Shown: piece after piece, positions 53,564 to 64,000 of the stretch
Numbering within the stretch: position 1 is the stretch's first letter
Layout of the letters: every line of letters begins with the position of its first letter
Origin: Bryopsis sp. KO-2023
Lineage: Eukaryota; Chlorophyta; Ulvophyceae; Bryopsidales; Bryopsidaceae
Length of the DNA: 64,000 bases
Reading direction: 5' to 3'
Assembly: GCA_030272585.1 (NCBI GenBank)
Contig: BSYQ01000004.1
Location: forward strand, 6,324,001-6,388,000
The notes under the pieces: model-generated
Database searches by the model: none
What the model saw: only the letters and a program-made list of their open reading frames with translations
What the model was told of the DNA's origin: nothing
Program-made: the position numbers and the translations under genes

Positions 53564-53673
53564 AAATGTGCAAAATCGGGAAAGGCAACCGGACCTTGCG
53601 CCACGACGAGGCCTGTTTCACGTTCGACCAAGGCATTGATCAAATCCCTCTGCTGCTCCTGTAAATCCGCCAT
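53559..53673 (-). CDS. gag-like gene of the DIRS-like element, 5' part
   Basis: It starts at the ATG 53673-53671 and reads MADLQEQQRDLINALVERET to the gypsy junction after FPDFAHL. The rest of the gene is at 42187-42913. The gypsy insertion splits it after 36-37 codons, so the DIRS-like copy cannot make its full Gag here. Confidence 0.8.
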
Positions 53674-53741
53674 GTCTGGGATCTCTCGCCTAGTGTACTC
53701 ACGCTTTCAAAGAAAGTCCTGCGCAGTAAGAACTGCGAAAA

Positions 53742-53901
53742 AAGAGAAAGATGTCTGAATAGCCCACAGCTGCATACTAAATACTCAAACCCAAAACCAC
53801 CTTGACTATAAAATACTCGCCACCCTGGCGATTGATCTCCCACCCTCCCATCATTTCTTGAGCTTGTCATAACGATCGTTATTAACATAACGAGCCATTA
53901 T
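53742..53901 (-). repeat. DIRS-like split direct repeat A1 (5' terminus)
   Basis: 160 bp, nearly identical to A2 at 38932-39091. It forms the 5' end of the element; beyond it the target sequence continues with TAGACCTTTAGTC. Confidence 0.85.
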
Positions 53902-54249
53902 TAGACCTTTAGTCTCTGAAATGGTGGTTTGAGCTTGTGTTTGGGATTTGGTTGCGATAGAAGCGGAGCGGCTTCTCAGGCAACATTGTAATCATTATCA
54001 TTATCATTATCATTATCATTCGATTCGTAATACGTTCCCAGAATTTTTGGGTTTTACATCTTTACGTACTTTGTTTTTTTATCACGATCAAGTGAGGGTG
54101 GCAAATTTTATTAGGATAATGTTGAGGTTTCGACGAACATTATTAGACCTTTAGTCTCTGAAATGGTGGTTTGAGCTTGTGTTTGGGATTTGGTTGCGAT
54201 AGAAGCGGAGCGGCTTCTCAGGCAACATTGTAATCATTATCATTATCAT
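53902..54249 (+). repeat. tandem target repeat including an uninterrupted (empty) copy
   Basis: The right half of the target (W, TAGACCTTTAGTC onward) is present at 53902-about 54007 and again at 54144-54249. The left half X (54065-54143) precedes the second copy without interruption. The locus was therefore a tandem repeat of about 242 bp before the DIRS-like element entered one unit. Each W ends in a (ATTATC)n tract. Confidence 0.8.
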
Positions 54250-54427
54250 TTCGCTCTTTTCGAGTTCTGAAGTCGTGATTGATTCTTTCCTAGAAAAAAC
54301 GTCAACAACAGATGGTCCTTTTCACGGAGCCACACTACACATGGCTTCTGATATGGCAGGGGGCTTCCCTAAAATACACCCACCACCATGTGCGGGGCAG
54401 TTTTTGAAAAACGCAAAAAGATCAAAC

Positions 54428-55054
54428 ATGCGATCGCGCGCCGCCTCAATTGAGGAGCTTGTCGCCGTTACAATCGCGGTCATTCTTTTAATTCATCGCG
54501 CCGCCCCCACAGGGGCGCAGCGAGGTAGGCCGATTTTGAACAGAATTCGCATGGGCTCTTCGTTTTACGTTGCCAGGTTTTTGAGCGATTTGGGAAGAAG
54601 AAGAAAAAAACACACTGCAACTTTTTTCGATCTGTGGAGTCATCTTCAAAACAAAAAGAATTAATTCTTTGTGGTCACATTGTTCACATGGAATTTTTGC
54701 TATTGAATGAGTTTTTTCCTCAGAATAAACTCCCTCACCCAGGAAACCCACTGATCTTTACTGATGTTTGCCAACTGTGTTTTTTTCTTTTACTCAGTAC
54801 TACTTCAGCAAGGGACCTTATTCCGTCAAACCGTCAGAAACAAGGGTGCATCATCAGCACCTCCCATACCACCCTCTGGGCAAAGTGGAAGCAGCCAACC
54901 TTACAACCCAGTGGATGTGGCTGTAATGCGAGCCGTTCAAGAACAAACAGGTCAAATAGACCCCGACGAGCCGAACCCACCAGGTTCTCTGAACAACCCC
55001 CTCAATGGTGGGTGGGTGTATCCACATGTTGGAAGCATACTGAAAAGAGCATAA
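54428..55054 (+). CDS. small secreted or membrane-anchored protein, two exons
   Basis: Exons 54428-54524 and 54798-55054 join in phase 1 to 117 residues. The N-terminus MRSRAASIEELVAVTIAVILL carries a hydrophobic core (about 12-22) ending at APTGAQR, a plausible signal peptide. The mature part is hydrophilic and rich in Pro, Gln, Ser and Asn (IPPSGQSGSSQPYNP, IDPDEPNPPGSLNNP). No cysteines or known domain are seen. Such small Pro-rich secreted proteins can be peptide-hormone precursors or wall proteins, but nothing in the sequence decides this. Confidence 0.55.
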
Positions 55055-57371
55055 TGTTTTGGGCGTGGCTGTGAATTACAGAGTAAAGATCAGTTAAAAA
55101 ACTCGCTTTCAATCGGTTTGATCCGTGTGGGAATGCTTCGTGTGATTTTGGTCCTTTGCTCCATATTCAGATTTCTATTGAAAGAGTTCATTTGAACAAT
55201 TATCTGTTCTTTTTGAAAATTCCCCTGAACAGTTGTCTTTGCTTTTCGAAAATTTTGGAAAGGAATTTTCTCTTTTTCAATCTTTTTTTTCTTTTCTTTT
55301 TGACCCCTCGTTTCATTCCAGGAGCTTCTTCTCAAGGGTCGGGTTGAACCATGGCTCTAATTTAATCAAGAGAGAATATGAATGTTGGGAAATCAGCAAA
55401 ACTCAAGCTCCCAATCCAGGATGAAAAAAACAGGACTGCATCATTTCACATAATGGATCGTTTGATTCAAACACACATCCCAACCCAATTCTATCTATCT
55501 CTTCTAGTATAATGTGGTCATTACCACACCAAGCAAGTATTTTTTGATTCATCACCTTAGGCACAATTGTGCTTCTCTGTGAGTTTTTTTTCCTGTTTCG
55601 ATAATAGAGGAAAAAGAAGAGAAAAAAACAACACCTGTGAGTGTTTTGCTTTGAGAATTTGACATATCACCACCATGTTTTTATTTTGGATGAATACAAC
55701 CAAGTGGTGTATTTGTATGGACAAGGATTTGATGCAACCTTTTTATGGGGTTAGAAAAACGGTTTTCAATTGGCCGGATGTCTTGACATGAAAGCGAGTT
55801 TGATGTGTGCATGATGGGGAAAAGTTATGTAATATATTCAGGACCCTTGAATGGAAATTCACTTTTATTTTGTGTTTCGATGAGGGCTGCTTGATATTCT
55901 TTCAAAATGTAAAAACAGGTTTCCTGTAATTCACTTGTGGCATGTTTTGAGAAAACAAACGAAAACTTTCCAACGTCGATTAGCTTTTAGAAAACCAATC
56001 AGAAGTTGGGGAAGCTTCCTCCTCAAACACGGAACATTATTATGCATTATTATTATTATTTTTTATATTTCGTTTCAGAAATTCTATGAAACAATTTCTT
56101 TCCCTGGCAACTACAATGGTCACCACATGTGATATTGAAATTTGCGTGTGTTTCTGTCAGGGGGCTGTGTACGCAGTCTCTCTTGTTGGGTTCTATTTGA
56201 CTTGTTTACTCTTGAACGGCTTTAGGTACAGTCACAGGTAATGTACATCAACTGGATGATTAGGTCCAATGCTCTGCTTTCACTTCAAAGTGAACAAATT
56301 AGAAGAGATTTGTTCTAGAACAAGTTTCAGATCTGATTGACCAGAGAAGTGATGAGACACCCAAATGCTATTTAGAATATAACTCAGGGCCTGGACATGT
56401 GCCCAGACACGTGTTGATTGAAATACCAACGTTCATGTTTGAATGTTGCCTTTTTATTGTCCATCACTTCAACTACACAAACAAGAACATACAAGAACAT
56501 ATTCATGTGACAGAATAACAGGTGGACAGTAATGGGCTTTGTTTCTAAACGAACATTCTTTTTCACCTTTCCACCTCAGGACATAATTGTATCTATGTAC
56601 AAAGCAAATCGAAGTATTATCAGCCAAAGAAAGACGACGAGGGAAAAAAGAAAGCTTCCAAGCCCAATTTGACCTCATGTTGGAAAGCAAACCAGCACCA
56701 GACATTCACTCATTCGATTGAAGTCACAATGAGTTATGGACGATCACGAGAACTTTCAAGAAACTTAATTGACTGTGGATTTGCAGTCTATTCGGCTTTT
56801 CAACAAGGGCCTCACACAGCTCTTTAACTAGGCTTTTGGGCTGGTGAAACTCGTTTAATCAACATTTCCCTTCTGTTCAGGTCTACCGGTGGCTATTTAT
56901 AGACTACCATGTTGCTGGATAAAACACGAGTGGAAAGGGTAGGACTCTACTGAAGATCAGTTTGTGACAACAGATCTGCACAGAAAACATAAGGAGTCTT
57001 ATCATCATTGTTGACGTTGGCATGCGCCAGCACTCGATGCAAAACAACACATCAGTCGAGCTTGATCAAACGTACATCCCAGAAGCATTCCACTGGACGG
57101 GTTGTGGGGTGTTGGGTGAGGGAGTTGCTTGAGCGCACCAGCTGGTTTCTAATGACCTCAACAGGTCCACGGAAAATTTTGAATTACCATCCACTCAAAG
57201 CGCACAACCAATCAGGTCAGATCACTTTCGATATTGTTTTTTTCTTTTTCCAAGCCTCATCTAAACAATTATTGGCTGAATTTCCAGTCACTCCAGCCTT
57301 CCACAAACATTTACATGTGACCAGGGCCAGCTCCGGCAATAAAATTTGCAAAGAAAATATTGCACCACGCG
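55055..57371. other. intergenic stretch, no gene recognised
   Basis: AT-rich DNA with short frames and T-rich runs; an (ATT)n tract lies at about 56038-56062. No coding, RNA or repeat feature could be supported. Confidence 0.45.
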
Positions 57372-58285
57372 TTACAAAATTTCCCGGTCCCTCTTCGGTG
57401 CATCGGAATTTTGACCATCCATTTCTTGTTGGATGTACGCTGCAAACTCAGCTGGATAAGACACCAAAAAAGTGTTCCACCACAATGCGACGAACAGAGC
57501 TGCTCCTCCAGTGAACCACGGGGAATGCTGGAAAATCACATAAGTGAATCCGACGGCGAGAACGCCTGTCGATATGATGCTGTATGGCTGACACCACCAA
57601 GGCTTGTAGTCCCACACATTGGTCGAATAATTGGAAGGTTTTTCATCCGATGTGGAAACCTACAACGACTGCACAGCAGTTTCAGCCAAAGTGGGCGAAT
57701 TAAAAGACAACACAGAACAGACATGGAATAAAATCCACGTGAATCTGTTTGATCTTCTTCATCAAAATCATATTCGGGGTCAATGGAGCAAAAGCCCTGC
57801 CGGAGCTATTGCCAACAAACTTTGAAAATTTGATGAAGACGGTTTCACTTTTTTCCAGAAAATTCGTGGTTGAAAGTGAAGGGCTGACACTGTTTCGTGG
57901 TGTCGTGGTCAGATCCAACCATTCATTCTGTTCATAACACCGCACAGGAATTTGTTAACCATCCCTGCAGGATTTCAAGGTTTGCCTGAGATGCAGTCCT
58001 CTGAGGAATGCACTAGGCTCGATTTCATGCAGAAGCCTGACCCACAAATCCGAAAGAAAAATGCCATCTAGCCATGATCACCTGGGGCTGTGTGACTCCC
58101 TCATCGTCCAACATGCCTTTTGTGTTGGTTAAACCTCTTCTTGAACACCTCCCCAAGTTTTCACCCCTCCTTGCACGACCATTTCCTGGACGAACGCCGA
58201 CACTCGAAAACCCACCACTAAAGACAGTGTTATTAGCATTCATCAAGCAAAACCTCCCCGTGCAGGGCACTCTGATGAACGCCAT
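57372..58285 (-). CDS. DUF6737-like plastid membrane protein
   Basis: Two minus-strand exons, 58285-58082 and 57659-57372, join in phase 0 to 163 residues. Exon 1 is Arg/Ser/Gly-rich with no acidic residues in its first 40 (MAFIRVPCTGRFCLMNANN...), typical of a chloroplast transit peptide. Exon 2 has the signature VWDYKPWWCQPYSI followed by two hydrophobic helices (ISTGVLAVGFTYVIF and ALFVALWWNTFLVSYP). From memory this matches the small cyanobacterial and plastid family named DUF6737, whose function is not known. Location is inferred to be a plastid membrane. It is divergently oriented to the carbon-sulfur lyase. Confidence 0.65.
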
Positions 58286-59354
58286 CGTGGATCGGCTTTC
58301 GAGAGTGCGGTGGGGATGATTCGGGTTGGATTGAAGTGTGGTTTCCGACGTTGGTGCTGTTCATTTCATGAAAGGAAGGTCCACAAATTGAAACCAACAT
58401 GTAGTCACATTGTGAAGCATCCCATCTCCATTCATGGATGTCTGGTCGCTCCTGTCCTGTGGAAAATCGCGCAGAGGAAAAAAAGAAGGCGTTCTGGCGG
58501 CCAGAGGGACCTTTTTTATCCATGCAAAATGACCAGCCAATGCAAATTGCTGAGGGAGTTGCCGATGCTCGTGACTTCGAAGGTTGGGCACCGAAATAAA
58601 AGGTTTCGTCGTTCTGTTGGTGTGCGTGGGGAGCCCAGGTCTGCAAACAGAACGAAGTGGGGCACGTCTCAGCCAGTCAGCGACAGCACTTCTCAAAACA
58701 AGGGTTCCTTTGGAAGTCTGGACGGAGTCGAGCGTGAGGTGGGCAAGTGCCCGATTTCTTTCAAAAGAAATCAATAAAGTGCACATCGATAAAACATCCC
58801 ACCTGCTTTTTTTGCTTGCTAGCCATTTCATCCGATTAGTTTAGGTCTCATGCGTGGAAGTGAGGGGATGAAGGGTAGACTTAAAAGGATGGAATGATCA
58901 GCACTCATTTCAAAGAGGGTTGAAGTGTGATGGATCATGCATCATGATCAGTCCCATTAGTTTCATGATCAATGCTTTGCAAGCCATGAGAAACACAAAA
59001 AAAAAATGATTGGATTGATCCACTGATTAATCAGCACTGACAACATTTTCCGCTGGCAATTGAGAATTCGCACCCAAGTGTTGCCCAGCACAGAAAAGTC
59101 TGAGGCACCCCCATCATCTCCAAATGTCTAAAAGGATCAGATATTCATTTAAGTACTTACGAATGTTTGAACGGGAAAGAGACTTTTTTTTTTAATGTTT
59201 TCTAACGTATATCTGTGGGGCTTTCAACCCGTACAATACACTGCAACAAACATTGCATGGACTGGCCCATATCACTCATTTGAAACTATATATATGGTGG
59301 ATAGTCTGCATGGGGCTATCAGTCTTTATGCAATATGCATGCGAACTTGCGTAG
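58286..59354. other. region between divergent genes; 5' exons of the lyase not found
   Basis: This region should contain the promoters of both flanking genes and the missing first exon (start codon and possible transit peptide) of the lyase. Open frames at 58310-58777 (plus) and 58361-58831 (minus) have no supporting features. No clear TATA element was picked. Confidence 0.4.
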
Positions 59355-61949
59355 ATATGGAGCGAGGCGGAGGGGCTTCAAGCAGCATTCCATGATGTCG
59401 ACAAATTGGTCCACAAGAATATCAGCAAGGTTCAGAGGGCATTCCGGAATGCCAGAGTGGGGCCCCACCATTTTTCTGGATCCACCGGCTATGGACACGG
59501 CGATTTGGGACGAAGGGCTCTTGACGAGGTGGAAGATTGAATCACGGAGGGCAAAGTTTTACTCTCTTGGTAATTACTCCTTTCCGAACTCATGCGATTT
59601 CTGAGTGAAAGCCTAAGGTGGTTTGGCATTGCGGCGTGATGGGATGTGGGAAAACGATTTGAGATTGCTTGAATATGGTGGAGAGGTGGAAAATTTTTGA
59701 TTTCGAGATGTTAGATGAAATCACCACTAATGATTCTAAACGTGTGGTCTGATTGTAGTGCCCATTTTGCGAATGATGGACTTTTTCAGAAAAAAAATTT
59801 GCCTTTTCAGAAAATGCAGCTGCATAGTTGCATCAGTTTAAATACCCTTTTGCTCCAATGTTCGACTTCCGCCTCAATCCAGGTTAAAAAGAGTGACGTC
59901 GGTGATGTGATAGAACAGAGACGAGTTGACAGACGCTTGTATGTTCTTGATTTTTTTTTGTATTTATTTTTTGGGAAATCAGGTGGTGGCGGAAGTTATG
60001 GGGGCGGAGTCGGCCCTCGTTAGAACCCAATTCGTTTCGGGGACTCATGCTATCGCATGCGCATTATTCGGAGTGTTGCGACCTGGGGATCGACTCCTCT
60101 CGGCAGCTGGAAGGTAAACTAAATTTTAAGTAAACATCCAGCAATAAATTTCTTAGTGAGTGGCCGCAACCTTGGCGATTTTTGCGTTTGAGTTGTTCTG
60201 TTGAATTCGTTCATTGGGGGTTTCAAAACAGGGCAAATCGTGCTGTTACAAGCATGCAGTATTGCCTCGTTGCATTTCGTGAAGTCGGATTTGTCAACCT
60301 TACCGAAGGAAATAGAATAAAAAAACGATGCCAAAGAAAGCTTGTTCGTTTCGTTTGCAGGCCCTATGACACGATGGAGGAGGTGATTGGAATTCGTGGT
60401 GAAAAGAATGCTGGAAGCTTGGCTTCGTGGGGGGTTGACTATGGAGAAGTCCCCCTCTTGTCTGACGGAGGCGTTGACTTAGTAGCTCTCCACACAGCCA
60501 TTGCCACAGGTGCCCTCCCTCAGTCGAAGTCCCTGTTTCTGTGGATCGTGTCACTTTACGGCACTGTTGGGAATGGGCAATGTTTCAAAACAACATGGAT
60601 GAAATTTGAATTTGATCGATTGTTTTTTGGCTGCTGTTTGTGTGAGTGGGTGTAAGACGTTGTGGTGCCTTCCCTTCCCCTTTTCTCCACAGAAATCGAA
60701 TACAAATGATCGTAAATCCACCATGCATCGACATGCTTTCCTGATGCGTTCTTCACAGAAAAGCCCCGGGCAGCATTGATCCAAAGGTCGTGTGGCTACG
60801 CTCTTCGTCCCACGCTGACCATCCACAAGATTGCTGAAGCAATTGAGGTGATCAGGCAGGGAGACCCCTCCTGCTTGATTCTAGTGGACAATTGCTATGG
60901 GGAATTCACTGAGCCGTTGGAGCCCTGCAATGTGGGGGCTGACCTGGTGATGGGAAGCATGATCAAGAACCCTGGGGGAACGATTGCAGCAGGAGGAGGA
61001 TATGTCGCTGGAAAAGAGGCTCTGATCGGACTTGTTGGGGAGAGACTGACTGCCCCAGGTGTGGGTTTGGATGCTGGCTGTGTTCCTGGCGAATCCCTGC
61101 GGACAATGATGCAAGGTAGGAAAGAGTTTTGGGCATTTTCTTGGTGTTATGGCTTCTGAAGGGAGAGTTTCTTGGTGGAAGGGAACTTTTGGTTTTCTTT
61201 TTCAGAAACAGACAGTGGGTGAATCGTTTTTTTTATAGAATGTTATGAGTGCCACACAGTTGCCTGTTCACTCCTCCTGATGCTTTTTTTTTTCCTTTTC
61301 GTTAGGTTCTCATTGTTTTTCTCTTTTTTTCTCTTTTTTTGTTCAGGGTTTTTCTTGGCACCGCAAATGGTGGGGGAAGCTTTGAAGGCTGGCCGCTTGA
61401 TAGCGTCGGTTTTTGAAAAAGAGGGCTACACTGTTGTTCCAAATGTGGGTGACCCTGTCCCATCATTCATAACAGCCATTGAGGTGGGAAGCCCCGAGAA
61501 AATGGTTGCCTTCTGCCAAGCCGTCCAGAACCTTTCCCCTGTGGGCTCTTTTGTTGTGCCTGTGCCAGGTGCGACACTCTGGGTATTGGTAAACCCCTTG
61601 TTTTTTCCTGTGATCAGAAAATTAAAATAGCAAAGATTATTTTCCCCAGTCAGACTTGGAGGAGCCAAAGCTTTTCGGATCCCACATGACGACGAATTCT
61701 CAGTTCATCGGTTCTGAAACGATGCCAGTTGAAAGTTCTTGCTTCCTTTTTTCTAATTCAGGAGTAACAGCGGGCTACGGAGATGAAGTGATATTTGCCG
61801 ATGGGACATTCATCGATGGGAGCACTTCCGAATTGAGTGCTGATGGCCCCATTCGACCACCGTTCGTGGTGTATTGTCAAGGGGGGACGCATTGGACTCA
61901 CTGGGCCACTGTCTTGGCGTCCGTAATCTCTGCCCTTCGATCCTTGTGA
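59355..61949 (+). CDS. PLP-dependent carbon-sulfur lyase, aluminium-resistance (COG4100) family; 5' end missing
   Basis: Six exons, 59355-59528, 59983-60113, 60361-60509, 60759-61115, 61347-61568 and 61762-61949, join in frame to 406 residues. Family motifs appear in order: HHFSGSTGYGHGDLGR, ALVRTQFVSGTHAI, LRPGDRLLSAAGRPYDT, EEVIGIRG, ALIQRSCGYALRPTL, LVDNCYGEF, and MIKNPGGTIAAGGGYVAG, whose Lys (about visible residue 221) should bind pyridoxal phosphate. The C-terminus is FIDGSTSELSADGPIRPP. Members are fold-type I enzymes related to methionine gamma-lyase and cystathionine lyases; many are annotated as aluminium resistance proteins. The in-frame TAG just before 59355 shows that exon begins there, and an upstream exon with the start codon was not found. 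All catalytic motifs are intact. Confidence 0.88.
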
Positions 61950-63713
61950 TTTCTTCTGAGTGTGGCGAAGTACCATGAGCATGCTTCTTCTGGACTAGAG
62001 GTGGTGTCAGCTCGTGAAACTGGGCAGCTGATTTTGGAGGAACGAACATTTCGGTGTAAATGGTGGATTTGGACTGTTGTTGTAATGCCCAGTCCTGAGT
62101 GTTGGGTTGGTACCTCGACCCAAGACTCACAACTGGGTTTACAAGCCAAAACAGCACAACAAAGACGTTTGCCTCCCCTTTCCCTCCCGTTGCTCCACCG
62201 CTCTGGATCGGATCAGTATCACGAATCGCCGTCGAGGCGTTACGAACCCCGCATCCAGAATCGCATCTCCGCGCCTTGCCCAAGTTCCATGCCACATCAC
62301 ATCGCGAACCGTGTGGCTGATTCCAGCCAATCCGCCAACATCTTCCCAGACCTCCTTGACTACCTCGGAGTAAAGCAGAAATCACGCACCTCACAGACAG
62401 AGCCCGCCTGGGTTCCATTACTAAGCGCGCCATCACATATTCGTCACGCTGCCCATGTTTTACAGGAAATGCACGACTGTCCTTTTTTGTTCTCCCGCAT
62501 CACAACGCCCCACCCCGCACACGCACGCCGCAGTTGCGTCGCAATTCCGGTCAAGCAACGAGAGACCAAGGAGCCGCGCAGTGCTACCTTCCTATTCATT
62601 CATAAATTCATCAGCAGCAAGGGCGACGCTCCCCTGCTCGGTAAGTTGGAGGCACAGCGTTTTCCTCTTTTATTTTAAGAATTCTCTCCGCTCCGTTTAC
62701 TACGGCCGCGCAGTACAACCGTTTCGGAAACGACGGACTCCGCGCGCTGGCTGGACACCAGGGATCTCGTCCAGTGTTCCAAAGAACGTCCCGTGCAAGC
62801 ATATTGTGTGTTGCTGCGTGTGTTTGATGGAACATCGCCGCAGGGTACATATGCTTAGATCCTGCGTTGAGAAGCGAGACAAGGCGGTCTGGCTCGCTTC
62901 GCTGTCCGCAGGATCTATGATCATAATTAATAGATCGTTGAGTGGTCAGTCGTTGGGATGGGTTAGGTCGAGACGGGTGTGTGTGAAACGGAACAGGGAG
63001 ATCAGGTCTGCTTTTGTGCCTGCTTTATCTTGGGAGGTCAGCTATCTGTCTGGCTCCGTTTTAAAGCTTAAACGTCTAGTCTAGAGCCCCCCCCCCCTAC
63101 CCCAAAGAAAAGGTATATCTCGCAGTAAAAGTCGAGTGACCGGCGATCAGCGCTGTTTCGTTGCTGGGGTTCAAAATCGCGACGCTTTTCTGGGTGCTGC
63201 ATTCTGCAGTATCCTGTCATAAGGAAGTTGTAATTGACAGATATCGTCCACCCCGAAATCGATAAAAATTCTTGGACGAACACGTCATGGGGGCTTGTCC
63301 ATGATAGAACGCACGCGAAAAGTCCTGGTCGAAAATGAATGAGGTGGATGACGAGGGCGAGCGCAACGTGGAACGAAAGCTTTAAAAAATCCTCGCTCAT
63401 CCACATTCGACCGTAAAACATAACAGAGCAGAAAGTACTGTTGGTTGTGCGATACACAATTGGACCTGTACATATCACCTTCACCTTCGCGAGTTTTTTT
63501 CCTAGTTTTCGTGCGTGGAATTTTGTTTTGTGAAGAGGAGGCTGTCCGGAAGTCGACCGCCCCCAGCACGCACATCCCAGCAAAGAATAGGGAAAAAGAA
63601 GGAAAAAGGTTGGGGGAACTTGCGTCACATCGGCCCGAGGTTCTTTCGCCCTAAATTTTGAAGAGCCTTGACGACTCCACCACCGCAACGCAAATCCGAG
63701 GTCGAAACTTACT
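61950..63713. other. intergenic or unresolved stretch
   Basis: Between about 62100 and 63050 the DNA is GC-richer than average and several frames are open on both strands (for example 61962-62678 and 62455-63084 plus, 61810-62436 minus). They contradict each other and have no motifs or convincing splice sites. A 227-codon minus frame at 63068-63751 is also open but its peptide has no recognisable features. Confidence 0.35.
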
Positions 63714-63938
63714 CGGGTGTCCAGCACGAGCCTTGTCAAAAAGCGACGCATCGCCCCTTTTTAACAGTTGGCCCCCGTTTCCCAATCTGAAAGGCGCCCC
63801 CCGCTGCTTCTGAGAATTTGGTGTCCCCGCAGGGTCTAGCGAGCATAAGGTGTGATTCGCTGTAGCGCGGCCTGCATTTCGAGAAGGATTCGCGTCCTTC
63901 GTGGAGGAGGAAATTTCTACCTGAGGCGATTCGGACAC
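63714..63938 (-). CDS. possible exon of a minus-strand gene entering from the right
   Basis: The frame reads SSTKDANPSRNAG and LGNGGQLLKRGDASLF and ends at a good donor (A/gtaagt, GT at 63713-63712). It is open to 63938, where the only start is a GTG, so the exon may begin outside or near the edge. Composition is natural and third positions are GC-rich. No family is recognised. Confidence 0.3.
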
Positions 63939-64000
63939 CAGATCACGATACAGAAGAGCGGATTCTTTCCCTTAGTGGTTTTTCCGCATGAACGACTATC

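Larger units (their letters stand above)
38702..53901 (-). mobile_element. DIRS/Ngaro-type tyrosine-recombinase retrotransposon, with nested gypsy insertion
   Basis: The element runs on the minus strand, with its 5' end at about 53901 and its 3' end at about 38702. It carries three genes: gag-like, RT-RNase H and tyrosine recombinase. The ends are split direct repeats: A1 53742-53901, B1 39091-39150, A2 38932-39091 and B2 38701-38760. The order A1, genes, B1-A2, B2 is the layout of PAT/Ngaro elements, where B1-A2 represents the junction of a circular intermediate. There is no target duplication: both junctions share only ATTAT with the uninterrupted target at 54065-54249. Without the 10.65-kb gypsy insertion it would be about 4.55 kb. 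The genes are otherwise open, so the element looks young. Confidence 0.88.

Noticed and set aside
57008-57514. 168-codon plus-strand frame
   Set aside because: It overlaps the DUF6737-like exon on the other strand, whose motif and splice structure are far better supported.
62455-63084. 209-codon plus-strand frame in a GC-rich part
   Set aside because: Low stop density is expected in GC-rich DNA; no motif and several competing frames on both strands.

Overview
The window is nuclear DNA of a eukaryote with spliceosomal (GT-AG) introns, most likely a photosynthetic alga of the green lineage. The evidence for this is a chloroplast-type leader spliced to a small membrane protein of cyanobacterial type (57372-58285, minus), a chromodomain Ty3/gypsy element and a DIRS/Ngaro-type tyrosine-recombinase retrotransposon. 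Placement below 'green alga or early streptophyte' is a guess. Exons are GC-richer than the surrounding DNA, which is full of poly-A, poly-T, poly-C and poly-G runs. No rRNA, convincing tRNA or CRISPR array was seen.

Layout. 1-7.5 kb: gene-poor, with a C-terminal coding piece at the left edge, an ankyrin remnant, a possible minus-strand terminal exon (2.8-2.9 kb), and a cluster of nested inverted repeats (4.65-5.1 kb). 7.5-18.8 kb: three intronless class I SAM-methyltransferase genes in duplicated blocks (two in tandem on plus, one on minus), with a multi-exon coiled-coil gene between them. 19-20.7 kb: a frame-broken coding remnant. 22.6-24.2 kb and 37.0-38.6 kb: an inverted pair of five-exon genes for a secreted, alanine-rich protein with a six-cysteine tail. 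24.95-28.06 kb: a five-exon gene for a predicted type I membrane protein whose ankyrin repeats lie between signal peptide and transmembrane helix. 29.40-31.33 kb: a TIR-bounded DNA transposon without a recognisable transposase. 33.3-36.3 kb: a seven-exon FAD monooxygenase (minus).

38.70-53.90 kb is a nested transposon. A DIRS-like element (minus strand; gag, RT-RNase H, tyrosine recombinase; split direct repeats A1...B1-A2...B2) is interrupted in its gag gene by a complete 10.6-kb chromoviral Ty3/gypsy element (42914-53558). The gypsy element has identical 173-bp LTRs and a 5-bp TCGAC target duplication. Its gag and pol overlap by a few bases, and an additional intact 582-codon ORF follows pol. 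A second, uninterrupted copy of the DIRS target sequence lies next to the insertion (54065-54249).

54.4-64 kb: a two-exon gene for a small secreted protein, the DUF6737-like plastid protein gene, and a PLP-dependent carbon-sulfur lyase of the aluminium-resistance (COG4100) family. The right end is poorly resolved and holds one possible minus-strand exon.

The genes do not form one pathway. The notable novelties are the secretory ankyrin-ectodomain protein, the conserved alanine-rich secreted pair, the third ORF and GTTAAAC/ATGA gag-pol junction of the gypsy element, and the precisely dated nest of transposons.
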